This document shows positions 33,226-40,614 of a stretch of 64,000 nucleotides of DNA, piece by piece. Each line of letters starts with the position of its first letter. The first letter of the stretch is position 1. This stretch comes from Chelatococcus caeni (GTDB taxonomy: Bacteria; Pseudomonadota; Alphaproteobacteria; Rhizobiales; Beijerinckiaceae), in contig NZ_JACIEN010000003.1 of NCBI RefSeq assembly GCF_014196925.1, positions 1 to 64,000 on the forward strand, written 5' to 3'. Under the pieces are notes generated by a model that was not told the origin of the DNA, made no database searches, and saw only the letters and a list, made by a program, of their open reading frames with translations. Made by a program: the position numbers and the translations under genes.

Positions 33226-33254
33226 GATATAGCAGCTCTAGCCGATTGTCGCAA
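33226..33254 (-). promoter_or_regulatory. Predicted late-operon promoter
   Basis: Minus strand: -35 TTGCGA (33249-33254), exact 17-bp spacer, -10 TATATC (33226-33231). It would transcribe terS and the whole structural/lysis operon. TGTTGCGACAAT, containing the -35, resembles half of the dispersed motif, so the same repressor may act here. It is back to back with the plus-strand early promoter. Confidence 0.6.
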
Positions 33255-33295
33255 CATGCGAAAGACGACAAACGCGCAAAACACGCAAAAAGCGA

Positions 33296-33325
33296 TTGAC
33301 TCATGTCGCGAGTCGCACATATCGT
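33296..33325 (+). promoter_or_regulatory. Predicted early promoter with operator-like spacer
   Basis: -35 TTGACT (33296-33301) and -10 TATCGT (33320-33325) with 18-bp spacing. The spacer contains TGTCGCGAGTCGCACA, the dispersed motif with C replacing T in both half-sites. Drives the DUF932 gene and the operon after it. Confidence 0.55.
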
Positions 33326-33379
33326 AATTTTGCAGAACGCAACAAGCGCTCCGCACTCAACCCGCCAAGGAGTCCGATC

Positions 33380-34237
33380 ATGACTGTCTATGCCCAAACC
33401 GCCCGCTTCGATACCGGCCGCGCTCTCACGGAAGACGAGCTTTTCCGGCTCGCGCCTTCCATCTTCGCGACCACGGCGCACGAAAGCCGCTCTGAGCGCT
33501 TCAAGCCGATTCCCACCATCGAAGTGCTGCGCGGGCTCGCTAAGGAAGGTTTCTTGCCTGTCGGCGCCAAGCAATCGCGCTCGCGTGACGTATCAAAGCG
33601 CGATTTCACCAAGCACCTTATCCGCCTGCGCCGGATGGATGACGGCCGGCGCTATCAGGTCGGCGACACGGTTTGCGAAATCTTGCTCAAGAACGCGAAC
33701 GACGGAACGTCGGCATACGACCTGATGGCCGGCCTCTTCCGCATTCGCTGCCTGAACAGCCTTGTTGCTCAGACGAGCACGATTGACAGCGTGAAGGTTC
33801 GCCACTCGGGCGACGTCACGTCCAAGGTTATCGAGGGCACCTATCGCGTGCTTGGCGAGGCCGAAAAGACGTTGGAAGCGCCCATAGAGTGGTCGCAGCT
33901 CCAGCTCTCCCCGCCGGAACGTCAAGCCTTTGCCGAGGCCGCGCACGTCCTGCGCTTCGCCGATGCCGAGGGCGAGATCAGAACGCCTATTCAGCCCGAA
34001 AAGCTCTTGCTGCCGCGCCGCTATGACGACGCGAACAAGAGCGATCTTTGGATGACCTTCAACGTCGTGCAAGAAAACGTCATCCGTGGCGGACTGCGCG
34101 GCATCGCGCGCGACGCCAACAATCGCCCTCGCCGCGTCTCGACGCGCGCCGTCAACGGCATTGACCAGGATGTGAAGCTCAACAAGGCGCTGTGGGTGCT
34201 CGCTGAGCGCATGGCGGAGCTTCGCAAGGCCGCCTGA
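33380..34237 (+). CDS. DUF932 (DUF945) phage/plasmid-like protein
   Basis: 285 residues from the ATG with AAGGAG upstream; an earlier in-frame ATG at 33296 lies within the promoter. Family signs are FRLAPSIFATTAHESRSERFKPIPTIEVLRGLAKEGF near the start, GDTVCEILLKNANDGTSAYDLMAGLFRIRCLNSLV in the middle, and a C-terminal helix KALWVLAERMAEL. The family is common next to phage and plasmid early promoters; its molecular function is unknown. It is the first gene of the early operon, so its product should appear first on induction. Confidence 0.75.
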   Translation: MTVYAQTARFDTGRALTEDELFRLAPSIFATTAHESRSERFKPIPTIEVLRGLAKEGFLPVGAKQSRSRDVSKRDFTKHLIRLRRMDDGRRYQVGDTVCEILLKNANDGTSAYDLMAGLFRIRCLNSLVAQTSTIDSVKVRHSGDVTSKVIEGTYRVLGEAEKTLEAPIEWSQLQLSPPERQAFAEAAHVLRFADAEGEIRTPIQPEKLLLPRRYDDANKSDLWMTFNVVQENVIRGGLRGIARDANNRPRRVSTRAVNGIDQDVKLNKALWVLAERMAELRKAA

Positions 34238-34272
34238 GCGAGCGCCGGGGCGGGCTTTGGCTCGCCCCAACC

Positions 34273-34289
34273 TGCGCGAGTTGCGCAAA
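34273..34289 (+). promoter_or_regulatory. Dispersed-motif copy TGCGCGAGTTGCGCAAA
   Basis: In the 84-bp gap between the DUF932 gene and the next gene, 33 bp before the ATG at 34322, which has its own AGGAG. Same orientation as transcription. Confidence 0.55.
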
Positions 34290-34321
34290 TACCGCCTCCC
34301 CAACCCCGACAGGAGTCCGCA

Positions 34322-34654
34322 ATGCCCGCCACGCTCTACCCCTCCCAGGCCGCAGCCGAGGCCGTCGCGCTCACGTTCGAGCGCGAGGACGCCGCGCGCT
34401 GGTACGTGCCCGCCAAGCCCAAGCGCTGTCGCAAATGGCGCATTGCCTTGTTGTGCCGCACGTCCGGCCGCTTCTTCGGCTGGCACGGGCCGAAAGCGAC
34501 GCTCGCGCCTGTCGCGTCCGTTCCTGCCTATGCCGTCATCATCCGCGCCATTCACATGCGCGGACCTGAGCAAGCCGAGGCTCTTGAAGAGCTGAATCGG
34601 CGCGGCCTCTGGCTGTCGGAAGACCAAAAGCGCGCGGCCGGTCTCATCCCGTGA
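34322..34654 (+). CDS. Hypothetical early protein (110 aa)
   Basis: AGGAG ribosome binding site. Small, basic, Arg/Trp-rich (RWYVPAKPKRCRKWRIALLCRTSGRFFGWHG), with a C-terminal helix. No family is recognised. Member of the early run of small genes. Confidence 0.55.
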   Translation: MPATLYPSQAAAEAVALTFEREDAARWYVPAKPKRCRKWRIALLCRTSGRFFGWHGPKATLAPVASVPAYAVIIRAIHMRGPEQAEALEELNRRGLWLSEDQKRAAGLIP

Positions 34655-34722
34655 CGCCAGCCAATGCCGGCGCGTGCCGCCGGCATGAGCGGGCGCCATT
34701 GCCCGACACCAGGAGAACCGCC

Positions 34723-34923
34723 ATGCCGAAATTCAAAGTGCAACTGCAACAGTATGTCGAGCAAGTCGCCGAGATCGAAGTTGAGGCGCCCGACCACGAG
34801 GAGGCGCGCCGCCTCGCGTTGTTGCGGGCCGAGTCGGCCGAGTGGCAACCGGGCGACGACGCATACTCGGCCGACGCTTACAGCGTCCTCGACGAGCACG
34901 GCCGCCTCGTGTGGGAGCGCTGA
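34723..34923 (+). CDS. Hypothetical early protein (66 aa)
   Basis: AGGAG 8 bases upstream of the ATG. Reads MPKFKVQLQQYVEQVAEIEV then EAPDHEEARRLALL, a beta-strand followed by a helix with the E-A-x-x-E-A-R pattern seen in many small phage proteins of unknown function. Acidic. Confidence 0.55.
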   Translation: MPKFKVQLQQYVEQVAEIEVEAPDHEEARRLALLRAESAEWQPGDDAYSADAYSVLDEHGRLVWER

Positions 34924-34924
34924 A

Positions 34925-35167
34925 ATGCTTCCTCCTCCCATGACAAAGGAAAGCGCCGACTACTGGCTCCAATGGCTTCCCGCCAGCGGACATCCGGGCG
35001 GGTGGCGTGTGGTTCGCCAGTTTTATCCGCCGTTCCACAACCCGCCGCCGGGCGAACCTAGATTCCAGGAAGCTTGTGGGCCGAAAGGCCGCCTACGCCT
35101 CTTCCGGTCCCGCGAAGCCGCGCAACGGGCCGCTGACAAGCTCAACGCCAAGGAGGGCCGGCGATGA
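34925..35167 (+). CDS. Hypothetical early protein (80 aa)
   Basis: Starts two bases after the previous stop and ends overlapping the next ATG. Contains a Trp-rich part (DYWLQWLPASGHPGGWRVVRQFYPPF) and a basic helical end (RSREAAQRAADKLNAKEGRR). No family is recognised. Confidence 0.5.
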   Translation: MLPPPMTKESADYWLQWLPASGHPGGWRVVRQFYPPFHNPPPGEPRFQEACGPKGRLRLFRSREAAQRAADKLNAKEGRR

Positions 35168-35535
35168 GCAAGCACGAGACCATCAGTCATTGTCTCGAGA
35201 AGCTCGGCTTTGGGCATCGGCGCGACGACCGCACCGCGAACGATGGCCGGCGCGTGCTCTTCTCGCTCGCCTCCGGCGAAGAGATTGGGCGCCTCGACGT
35301 CTTCGAAGCTATCGACTTCCTGGCCGTCCTCGAAAACAACCGCCACGTCGGCCCGCGTCAGCTCCGCTGGCTCGCGCGCATGGCGTCGGCAGGGCATGCC
35401 GAGGCGAGCGAACCTTACGACGTCCAAACCTGCGGGCGCCTCGTCGCCAAGGGACTCGCCCGCCGCTGTCAGCCCCGGCGCTTCTGCATCACCAACGCGG
35501 GCCGCGCCATCCTGCAAGGGAGCGCCAGGGCATGA
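35164..35535 (+). CDS. Hypothetical early protein (123 aa)
   Basis: Overlaps the previous gene by 4 bp. The middle and C-terminus (ASEPYDVQTCGRLVAKGLARRCQPRRFCITNAGRAIL) look like a winged-helix recognition pattern, so DNA binding is possible but weakly supported. Confidence 0.5.
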   Translation: MSKHETISHCLEKLGFGHRRDDRTANDGRRVLFSLASGEEIGRLDVFEAIDFLAVLENNRHVGPRQLRWLARMASAGHAEASEPYDVQTCGRLVAKGLARRCQPRRFCITNAGRAILQGSARA

Positions 35536-35639
35536 ACGAATATCAGTTCGGCGCCCTCATCGCCGCCTCGCCCATGCTGGCGCTATCCGTCGTGCTGGCA
35601 ATCGGCTTCTTCGCTCAATGGATGGGATGGCTCGAATGA
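35532..35639 (+). CDS. 35-aa membrane microprotein
   Basis: ATG overlaps the previous stop. MNEYQFGALIAASPMLALSV then VLAIGFFAQWMGWLE: one membrane helix. Coupled by ATGA overlap to the next microprotein. Confidence 0.5.
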   Translation: MNEYQFGALIAASPMLALSVVLAIGFFAQWMGWLE

Positions 35640-35719
35640 TCGCCCTGCTCGCATCCGCCCTGCGCGCCGCTGCCGGTGCCGCCATCCTGGCCGTCTGGAT
35701 ATCGGCCGCCTTCATGTGA
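35636..35719 (+). CDS. 27-aa membrane microprotein
   Basis: ATGA overlap with the previous gene. The product (MIALLASALRAAAGAAILAV then WISAAFM) is a single hydrophobic helix. A GC-rich hairpin (35716-35741) lies directly after it and may attenuate the operon. Confidence 0.45.
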   Translation: MIALLASALRAAAGAAILAVWISAAFM

Positions 35720-35786
35720 AGCCCCGCCCGCGGGGTTTCACCTCCTGCCTTGACAAGAATCGCGTTCGCCGCCATCCTTCCCGCAT

Positions 35787-35929
35787 GGGCCTCAGAAACC
35801 CATATGTGCTGTGGCGGACCCGCTTCCCCGAGAGTGCGTTCTGCCGATAGAGTCCAGGGTCTCCATGCGCATGTCCAAGGCGCAAGCCCAAAGGCATGGA
35901 GGCACGACCACAGCCGTGTTTCTGAGCCC
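35787..35929 (+). ncRNA. Nested inverted-repeat element, candidate structured RNA
   Basis: Three nested pairs of arms fold onto one axis: 35787-35799 with 35918-35929 (13 vs 12 bases, one bulge), 35808-35814 with 35908-35914, and 35861-35867 with 35895-35901. A further GGAC/GTCC pair lies inside the left loop (35816-35819 with 35852-35855). The element is non-coding as far as can be judged and sits between the early microproteins and the putative antirepressor gene. It may be a regulatory RNA, a leader structure, or a small MITE-like element with imperfect terminal repeats. Confidence 0.45.
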
Positions 35930-35990
35930 TGGGCGCCGACCGCATCAGAAACGGCCGGCGCTCCGCGCAACATCGCTGTGGAGCACCACC

Positions 35991-36503
35991 ATGCAAGATC
36001 TCATCTCAGTTTCCGACCTGCACGTCATCAACGACGAGCCGCGTGTGCTCGACCTGCGCCTTGCTGAGGCGCTAGGTTTTGAGCGCCCGCGCAAGATCCG
36101 AGAAATCATCGAGCGCAATCGGCATGAGCTTGAGTCATTCGGCACCCTTGCGCCCCGCCGCAGGGCGCAACTCCGCGCCAACGGCGCCCGTCACCTCGTG
36201 ACCGAATATCACCTCAACGAGCCCCAGGCGCTTATCGTTTGCATGTTCAGCCGCACCGCACGCGCCGCCGATGTCCGCCGCCTCCTTGTTGAGGTTTTCA
36301 TGGCCTGGCGTCAGGGCAAGACGGTCCCTGTCAAAGCGCACCACCGCCGGCCGCCCGCGAGAAGGTGGGTCGACACAGAACTCTTCTGCGGATGGCGCGG
36401 AAACGGCATGTGTCACATCGAAATGGAAGTCCCCGATTGGTTCGCCGAACAAGTTCTGGATCTCTACCATCGGGCACCGGGACAAATCGCACGGAATTGC
36501 TGA
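35991..36503 (+). CDS. Putative antirepressor-like protein (Rha/KilA-N-like N-terminus)
   Basis: 170 residues from ATG 35991. The N-terminal ~110 residues follow the pattern of phage antirepressor/Rha-type regulators: VLDLRLAEALGFERPRKIREIIERNRHELESFG, then TEYHLNEPQALIVCMFSRTARAADVRRLLVEVFMAWRQGK. The C-terminal ~55 residues are unrelated (RRWVDTELFCGWRGNGMCHIEMEVPDWFAEQVLDLYH). In an early operon, and with a repressor that lacks a self-cleavage domain, it is a reasonable induction factor. Frame extends upstream to 35811 but without a ribosome binding site. Confidence 0.5.
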   Translation: MQDLISVSDLHVINDEPRVLDLRLAEALGFERPRKIREIIERNRHELESFGTLAPRRRAQLRANGARHLVTEYHLNEPQALIVCMFSRTARAADVRRLLVEVFMAWRQGKTVPVKAHHRRPPARRWVDTELFCGWRGNGMCHIEMEVPDWFAEQVLDLYHRAPGQIARNC

Positions 36504-36510
36504 ACGCAAA

Positions 36511-36532
36511 GGAGCCCTCTTCGGAGGGCTCT
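36511..36532. terminator. UUCG-loop hairpin between convergent genes
   Basis: GAGCCCTC (36512-36519), TTCG loop, GAGGGCTC (36524-36531) with flanking G/C pairs. It separates the plus-strand early operon from the minus-strand lipoprotein gene, whose stop is three bases further. T-runs are short on both sides. Confidence 0.6.
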
Positions 36533-36533
36533 C

Positions 36534-36905
36534 CTACCTCCCCGCGGAGGCCTTGTATCTGTCAATCATCCGATCGGCCTCCGCCCTGTCGGGGGCCTTG
36601 CCTAGATAACGCCATCCCTTTGCCAGTAGGCAATCAGAGACCGAAGGCGCCTCCGGCACACTCATCGCCCCGATGAGGTTCGCAGTCGCGGCGTTCACGT
36701 TCGTACCGCTATACGGCACGAACGGCGCCCTTCCCTGCATCGCTGATTGCGCCGCGAATCGGCACCCGGCCGCGTCCATGTCGAACGCCTCCTTACCCCT
36801 CGTCTTGCCGGGTGGGCTCGCAATATCAAACCACACGTCAAGCTGCCCATTCGCCGACACGCAACCGCCGACGAGCACGGCGCACGCGACAATCGCAATC
36901 CTCAT
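36534..36905 (-). CDS. Small lipoprotein (123 aa)
   Basis: Signal peptide with lipobox VGGC (about 12-15), then a soluble domain (GKEAFDMDAAGCRFAAQSAMQG ... SVSDCLLAKGWRYL). The D-x-C-L-x-A-K-G-W-R-Y motif recurs in small outer-membrane-type lipoproteins of proteobacteria. GGAGGG ribosome binding site. It is the last gene of the minus-strand block; in a prophage such lipoproteins can block superinfection, but that is inference. Confidence 0.65.
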   Translation of the reverse strand: MRIAIVACAVLVGGCVSANGQLDVWFDIASPPGKTRGKEAFDMDAAGCRFAAQSAMQGRAPFVPYSGTNVNAATANLIGAMSVPEAPSVSDCLLAKGWRYLGKAPDRAEADRMIDRYKASAGR

Positions 36906-36947
36906 CGTCGAGCCCTCCGCCCGCCGAAGAGATACCGCAACCGACCC

Positions 36948-37466
36948 TCAGATCACAAGCCGGGCGGCCTCGTGCAGTTCCTCGCCGGCCGGCGTCAGCC
37001 GGTATAGCCATTCGGGCGCGCGCTTCGCCTGCACGCTGATGGGCAACCCCTTCACGTAGACGTGCGGCCTCCAGGCCGGATTACGCTCCCGCTCCAACAG
37101 TCCGCGCTCGCGCATCGTCTTGAGCCGCATGACCACCGAGCCCCGCTTGAGCCCCGTCGCCTCGATAACCTCCGGCTGCGAATAACGCCGCCCCGGCTCG
37201 AGTCTCGCCGCGATCTTCATCTCCAGCGTGACGACCGGCCTCGTCGTCCGCGCCTTCCCGCGCTGCCGGCGTCGCTCTTTCGCCGCGCGCCGCTGCTCCA
37301 GCTTCTCCCGACGCCACCGCGCACGCTGCGCCCGCTTCATGCGCTCGATCGCGGTCGGGGTGTGCTTGTCGCCCCGCCGCATCGGCGGTCTCCAGGTGTC
37401 GAGGCCAACCGGTGTCGGGTCGAGTGCAACCAGGTCGAGCCACCACGCTTTGCGTCTTCTGGCCAC
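36948..37466 (-). CDS. Winged-helix DNA-binding protein (172 aa)
   Basis: The N-terminal ~75 residues are very basic and Arg-rich. Residues about 80-172 form a winged helix (ARLEPGRRYSQPEVIEATGLKRGSVVMRLKTMRERGLLERERN ... YRLTPAGEELHEAARL). It sits directly beyond the iteron array and downstream of the primase-helicase, so a replication-initiation or origin-regulating role is possible; a transcription regulator is equally possible. Confidence 0.6.
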   Translation of the reverse strand: MARRRKAWWLDLVALDPTPVGLDTWRPPMRRGDKHTPTAIERMKRAQRARWRREKLEQRRAAKERRRQRGKARTTRPVVTLEMKIAARLEPGRRYSQPEVIEATGLKRGSVVMRLKTMRERGLLERERNPAWRPHVYVKGLPISVQAKRAPEWLYRLTPAGEELHEAARLVI

Positions 37467-37507
37467 CGCCGCAAACCTCCGCCTGTCCCCCCGTCTCGGC
37501 GACGTCA

Positions 37508-37722
37508 GCGGAAGTCAGTCCTCCCCCCTTTAGGGGGGACTGACTTCCGCACTCAACTTCCGCAAGACTTCCGCATAATGATTTCAATGACTTAGCACCT
37601 GTAGTCCCGCAACTTCCGCAAGACTTCCGCAAACCGACTTCCGCATAATGATTTCAATGACTTAGCTGGTGTTCCCCTCCGTCTGCGGAAGTTCCGCGGA
37701 AGTCTCCGGCGCGACTTCCGCA
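37508..37722. repeat. Iteron array, candidate replication origin
   Basis: Seven direct copies of (G/A)ACTTCCGCA start at 37542, 37555, 37566, 37611, 37622, 37636 and 37713. Three inverted copies lie at 37508-37516, 37684-37693 and 37695-37704. Two 31-bp perfect repeats (37566-37596 and 37636-37666), each an iteron followed by AT-rich TAATGATTTCAATGACTTAGC, lie 70 bp apart. A long hairpin (37508-37550; 12+6 bp arms, TTTA loop) opens the array. It lies between a winged-helix gene and the primase-helicase gene and extends into the 3' end of the latter. Confidence 0.65.
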
Positions 37723-39719
37723 ACCTCCGCAACCCCGACAATCGCGAATATCTCGTCGACGGATTTGACGACGCGGAGCCCTTTGAGCTTCGAGCGCTTG
37801 TCGCATTCTTCGTATTTGAGGATGCCCTTGCCGAGCCAATCATCGACCAGGCGCGCCGCCTCTGTCGCATCCATCCCGAGGCGCTGGTGCAGCACGCGAG
37901 GAGCGAACCGGCCCGTCGCTCTCGTCTGCGGGTGCGGAGAGAGCGGGGCGCCCGCCTCCCAAGCCTCCCCGAAGACAGACGCCACGGCCGCCAGCTCGTG
38001 AGGCGCGGGCCAATCGTTGTCGCCCTCATCACGGGGCCGCAGCACGCCGCCATCCCACCGCAGGCGAATGGCCGTGTCGTCGCCGGCCGCCGCATAGTTC
38101 GCTTTTTTGCGGGACAGGATGCGCTCGTCGCCGCGGCCGTCTTCCGGCCGGGTGAGGTAGAGGCGCGAGCGAACGGCGTTGTTCCAGGCCGTCGAGCCCG
38201 AGGAGCCCGTCCCCGTGGCCATGCCGGCGAGCGACGGGTGCGCCAGGATGATGACGGTAAGCTCGACGCCGCGTTGCGCCGCGGCCTTGATGAGGCCGCC
38301 GCAAACCGTCTTCACGAAGTAATTGACCTGCGCGCGCAGGCTCTCGTTGCCGCCGAACATGTCGGCGACGGTGTCGAGCACGAGAAGCTCGACGCGCTCG
38401 TCGAGCACGGCTTTCGCGAGCTGGCGTAGGAACGGGGTGCGGGTTGGCTTCCCGGCCGCGTCGAACGTCACGAGGAGATTGTCCTCGCCGACGCGGGGCC
38501 AGATGAGCGCGTTGGCCAGGCCATCGGCAAACTCGTAGCCGAGGCCGCCGACAATCGCCGCGTGGCGGCGGTGCAGCTCGTCGCGGTCGTCCTCACAGAA
38601 CACGGCGAGGCACTTGCGTGGCGCCGCGTCCATGCCGAGCCATTGGCGGCCGGTGGAAGACGCATATATGAGCTGCTGCGCGAGGAGCGTCTTGCCGAGG
38701 CCGCCGTCACCGTAGATCGACGTCACGGTGCCGGCGGGGATCCAGTCCTCGACGATCCAGCGGCGCTCGGGGGGCTCGCCGGTGAAGGCCTCGGCGGTGA
38801 AGTAGGGCTTCGGGGCTGGCGGCGGGGGCTCGTAGTCGGCGGGGCCGAAATCGGCCTGCGGCGTGCGCACGCCGGGCGGGCTGGTGCCGTAGGCATAGGC
38901 GTTGTCGACCTTGCGCATCAGCTCGTCGGGTTGCCACGGCGGCCGGCACCGGTCGTTCCACTGGTTCGCGAGCATCTCGAACGCGAGCGGGGGCGAGATG
39001 CCGAAGTCCTTGAGCCGCGCGGCGACGCGGTAGGTTGTGACGTCCCCGCCCTCTCCCTCGATCGCGATGGGCGCGGATTCGGCGAGCCATCGCTCGGCGC
39101 GGCGAATGGCGTCGTCGGTGTCGAGGTCGACGAGCGGCGTGTCGTCGGTCTCCTTGCGCTCTCGAGGCGCTTCGCACAATGACAGGAGCCAATCCGGCGC
39201 GTCGGCGATGGGCAGGTCTTTGGGGCTGCGGCCGATCGCCCATTCATAGCTGCCGGCGGCGGTGACGCTGCCGGGGGCGACGACATAGCCGTGATGGCAG
39301 CGCACGTCGATGCCGGCGGCGATGCCGCCGCGATCGCCCTGGCTGTTGGCCACGTCGCGCGGCGTGCGGAAGTAGAGATGCCGGCCGCCCGAGGGCGTGA
39401 GGGCCTCGACGGTCGCCGGCAGCTCGCCGTAAGCCATGAGCAGCATGTCGAGGCTGTCGGCGCCGCGCTTGCCGGGCTTCTGGTCGATGTCGAGCACGAG
39501 CAGGCCGTTGCCTGTCGCGATGCCGATGTTGTTCGGCTGCACGAGCCCGGCGGGGTCAACCCACCACTCGCGAATCTGTGTTGCGTCTTGCGTGGCGCGC
39601 GTCGGGAATCGGGAAATGGCTGGCAGCTTGTCGCGCTCGCGGAGGGGGAACACGCGGAAGCCACGGCCGGCGATGTCCAGCGCTGCGGAGAGCTTGTCGT
39701 CCAAGTCGATGTGTGCCAT
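37662..39719 (-). CDS. Primase-polymerase / RepA-type helicase fusion
   Basis: 685 residues. The N-terminal bifunctional primase-polymerase (AEP) domain has D77-x-D79 (LVLDIDQ) and H114 in SGGRHLYFR, then GIDVRCHHGYVVAPGS. A linker with a short primase C-terminal region (about 195-280) leads to a RecA-like AAA ATPase with Walker A GDGGLGKT (337-344), Walker B VLDTVAD and an ILAHPS motif. It should prime and unwind at the prophage origin; the neighbouring iterons support this. It ends at a TAA that lies inside the second 31-bp repeat. Confidence 0.85.
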   Translation of the reverse strand: MAHIDLDDKLSAALDIAGRGFRVFPLRERDKLPAISRFPTRATQDATQIREWWVDPAGLVQPNNIGIATGNGLLVLDIDQKPGKRGADSLDMLLMAYGELPATVEALTPSGGRHLYFRTPRDVANSQGDRGGIAAGIDVRCHHGYVVAPGSVTAAGSYEWAIGRSPKDLPIADAPDWLLSLCEAPRERKETDDTPLVDLDTDDAIRRAERWLAESAPIAIEGEGGDVTTYRVAARLKDFGISPPLAFEMLANQWNDRCRPPWQPDELMRKVDNAYAYGTSPPGVRTPQADFGPADYEPPPPAPKPYFTAEAFTGEPPERRWIVEDWIPAGTVTSIYGDGGLGKTLLAQQLIYASSTGRQWLGMDAAPRKCLAVFCEDDRDELHRRHAAIVGGLGYEFADGLANALIWPRVGEDNLLVTFDAAGKPTRTPFLRQLAKAVLDERVELLVLDTVADMFGGNESLRAQVNYFVKTVCGGLIKAAAQRGVELTVIILAHPSLAGMATGTGSSGSTAWNNAVRSRLYLTRPEDGRGDERILSRKKANYAAAGDDTAIRLRWDGGVLRPRDEGDNDWPAPHELAAVASVFGEAWEAGAPLSPHPQTRATGRFAPRVLHQRLGMDATEAARLVDDWLGKGILKYEECDKRSKLKGLRVVKSVDEIFAIVGVAEVAEVAPETSAELPQTEGNTS

Positions 39720-39772
39720 ATCTTGAACCGTCTAGGCGGGCGAGTGCCTGGATCTCCTTGGCGGGAAGGGGA

Positions 39773-39805
39773 AGAGCCCGATGGGTCGACCATCGGGCTC
39801 TTTTT
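39773..39805 (+). terminator. Strong intrinsic terminator (plus-strand sense)
   Basis: AGAGCCCGATGG (39773-39784), GTCGA loop, CCATCGGGCTCT (39790-39801) then TTTT. It lies between two minus-strand genes but has its T-run on the plus strand, so it blocks antisense transcription into the upstream half of this block; in minus-strand sense the hairpin lacks a T-run. Confidence 0.75.
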
Positions 39806-39813
39806 ATACGCCG

Positions 39814-40125
39814 TCAACTGTTGCGAGATGCGAGAGGCGGCGATTCCTTCGGACGCGATTCGCGCAGCCTTCCCATGATCCGCGCGAGCGCGGCAACGCG
39901 CCGCTCGATGCAGGCGTCTATGTCCGGGCGGTCAGCCATTTCCTTCGCGATGGCAACGCCGCCGTGCACCTGCTTGTCGGGGCGATCGCCGAGCGTCACG
40001 GATACATAGGCGATGTACGGGCTGTCCGGGGGCAGCTCGTGCGCCCGGACGTTCCCGCACCAGCCACGCGCCGCGAACGCGGCGAGTAGCTTCCGTTGGA
40101 CGGGATGACGCGAGCCGTCACTCAT
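39814..40125 (-). CDS. Hypothetical protein (103 aa)
   Basis: A predicted beta-strand region (NVRAHELPPDSPYIAYVSVTLGD) is followed by a helix (ERRVAALARIMGRLRE). The final codons are written over TGTTGCGAGATGCGAGAG on the other strand, a degenerate copy of the dispersed motif (39820-39837). No family is recognised. Confidence 0.5.
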   Translation of the reverse strand: MSDGSRHPVQRKLLAAFAARGWCGNVRAHELPPDSPYIAYVSVTLGDRPDKQVHGGVAIAKEMADRPDIDACIERRVAALARIMGRLRESRPKESPPLASRNS

Positions 40126-40387
40126 CTCGTCCCGCCTCCGTGGGTGCGGCGGCGTCGCCTCCTTCGGCGAAGCCCACGCGGGGCAACGTGACGGGAATGT
40201 TGCGCCGGCCGGTGAGGCCGCCGACGAAGGCGGCCTTGCGGCGCTTCTGCGCGAGGTATTCGGGGTCTTCGCGGAGCCGCGCGGCGTGCGCGGCCAGGGC
40301 GTCGATGTGCGACCGGGGCAAATTCAACCGGTGCGAGATCGACACCTGCGTGTTGGCGGAGTTGGCGTCGCTCCGGCGGATGGTCAT
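40118..40387 (-). CDS. Hypothetical protein (89 aa)
   Basis: ATG overlaps the previous stop (ATGA). A short N-terminal segment is followed by a basic helical region (LPRSHIDALAAHAARLREDPEYLAQKRRKAAFVGGLTGRRN) and an acidic tail. No family is recognised. Confidence 0.5.
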   Translation of the reverse strand: MTIRRSDANSANTQVSISHRLNLPRSHIDALAAHAARLREDPEYLAQKRRKAAFVGGLTGRRNIPVTLPRVGFAEGGDAAAPTEAGRDE

Positions 40388-40602
40388 TGTTCGAGCCTTT
40401 GGACGCGCACCGGCACGACCTCCCAATCGTCGACGTCTTCAACGTCGGGCGACCTCTTCGCCGCCGAGATTGCCGTGCTCGGGCCTTCGTAGAGTTGCGG
40501 GGTGTTGCCGGCGCTTCCATCGCGCAGCCTGCGCCGGAGGAATCCGCCGGTGTCCTTGCGCACGAGCACGTAGAGCGTGCGCTCCAGTGTCGGTTCGGTC
40601 AT
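40384..40602 (-). CDS. Hypothetical protein (72 aa)
   Basis: Small, mixed alpha/beta, with ERTLYVLVRKDTGGFLRRRL at the start and WEVVPVRVQRLEQ at the end. It follows the SPFH gene by 12 bp and is coupled to the next gene. No family is recognised. Confidence 0.45.
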   Translation of the reverse strand: MTEPTLERTLYVLVRKDTGGFLRRRLRDGSAGNTPQLYEGPSTAISAAKRSPDVEDVDDWEVVPVRVQRLEQ

Positions 40603-40614
40603 TGCAGGCGGCCG

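Noticed and set aside
35787-35929. Retron-type msr-msd RNA
   Set aside because: Nested repeats are present but no reverse transcriptase gene lies nearby or elsewhere in the window.
35811-35990. Upstream in-frame extension of the putative antirepressor
   Set aside because: No ribosome binding site, low-complexity translation, and it would run through the nested inverted repeats; ATG 35991 marks the start of the recognisable domain.
37542-37722. CRISPR-like array
   Set aside because: Repeats are 9-10 bp, overlap in spacing, occur in both orientations and lack uniform spacers or cas genes; iterons fit better.
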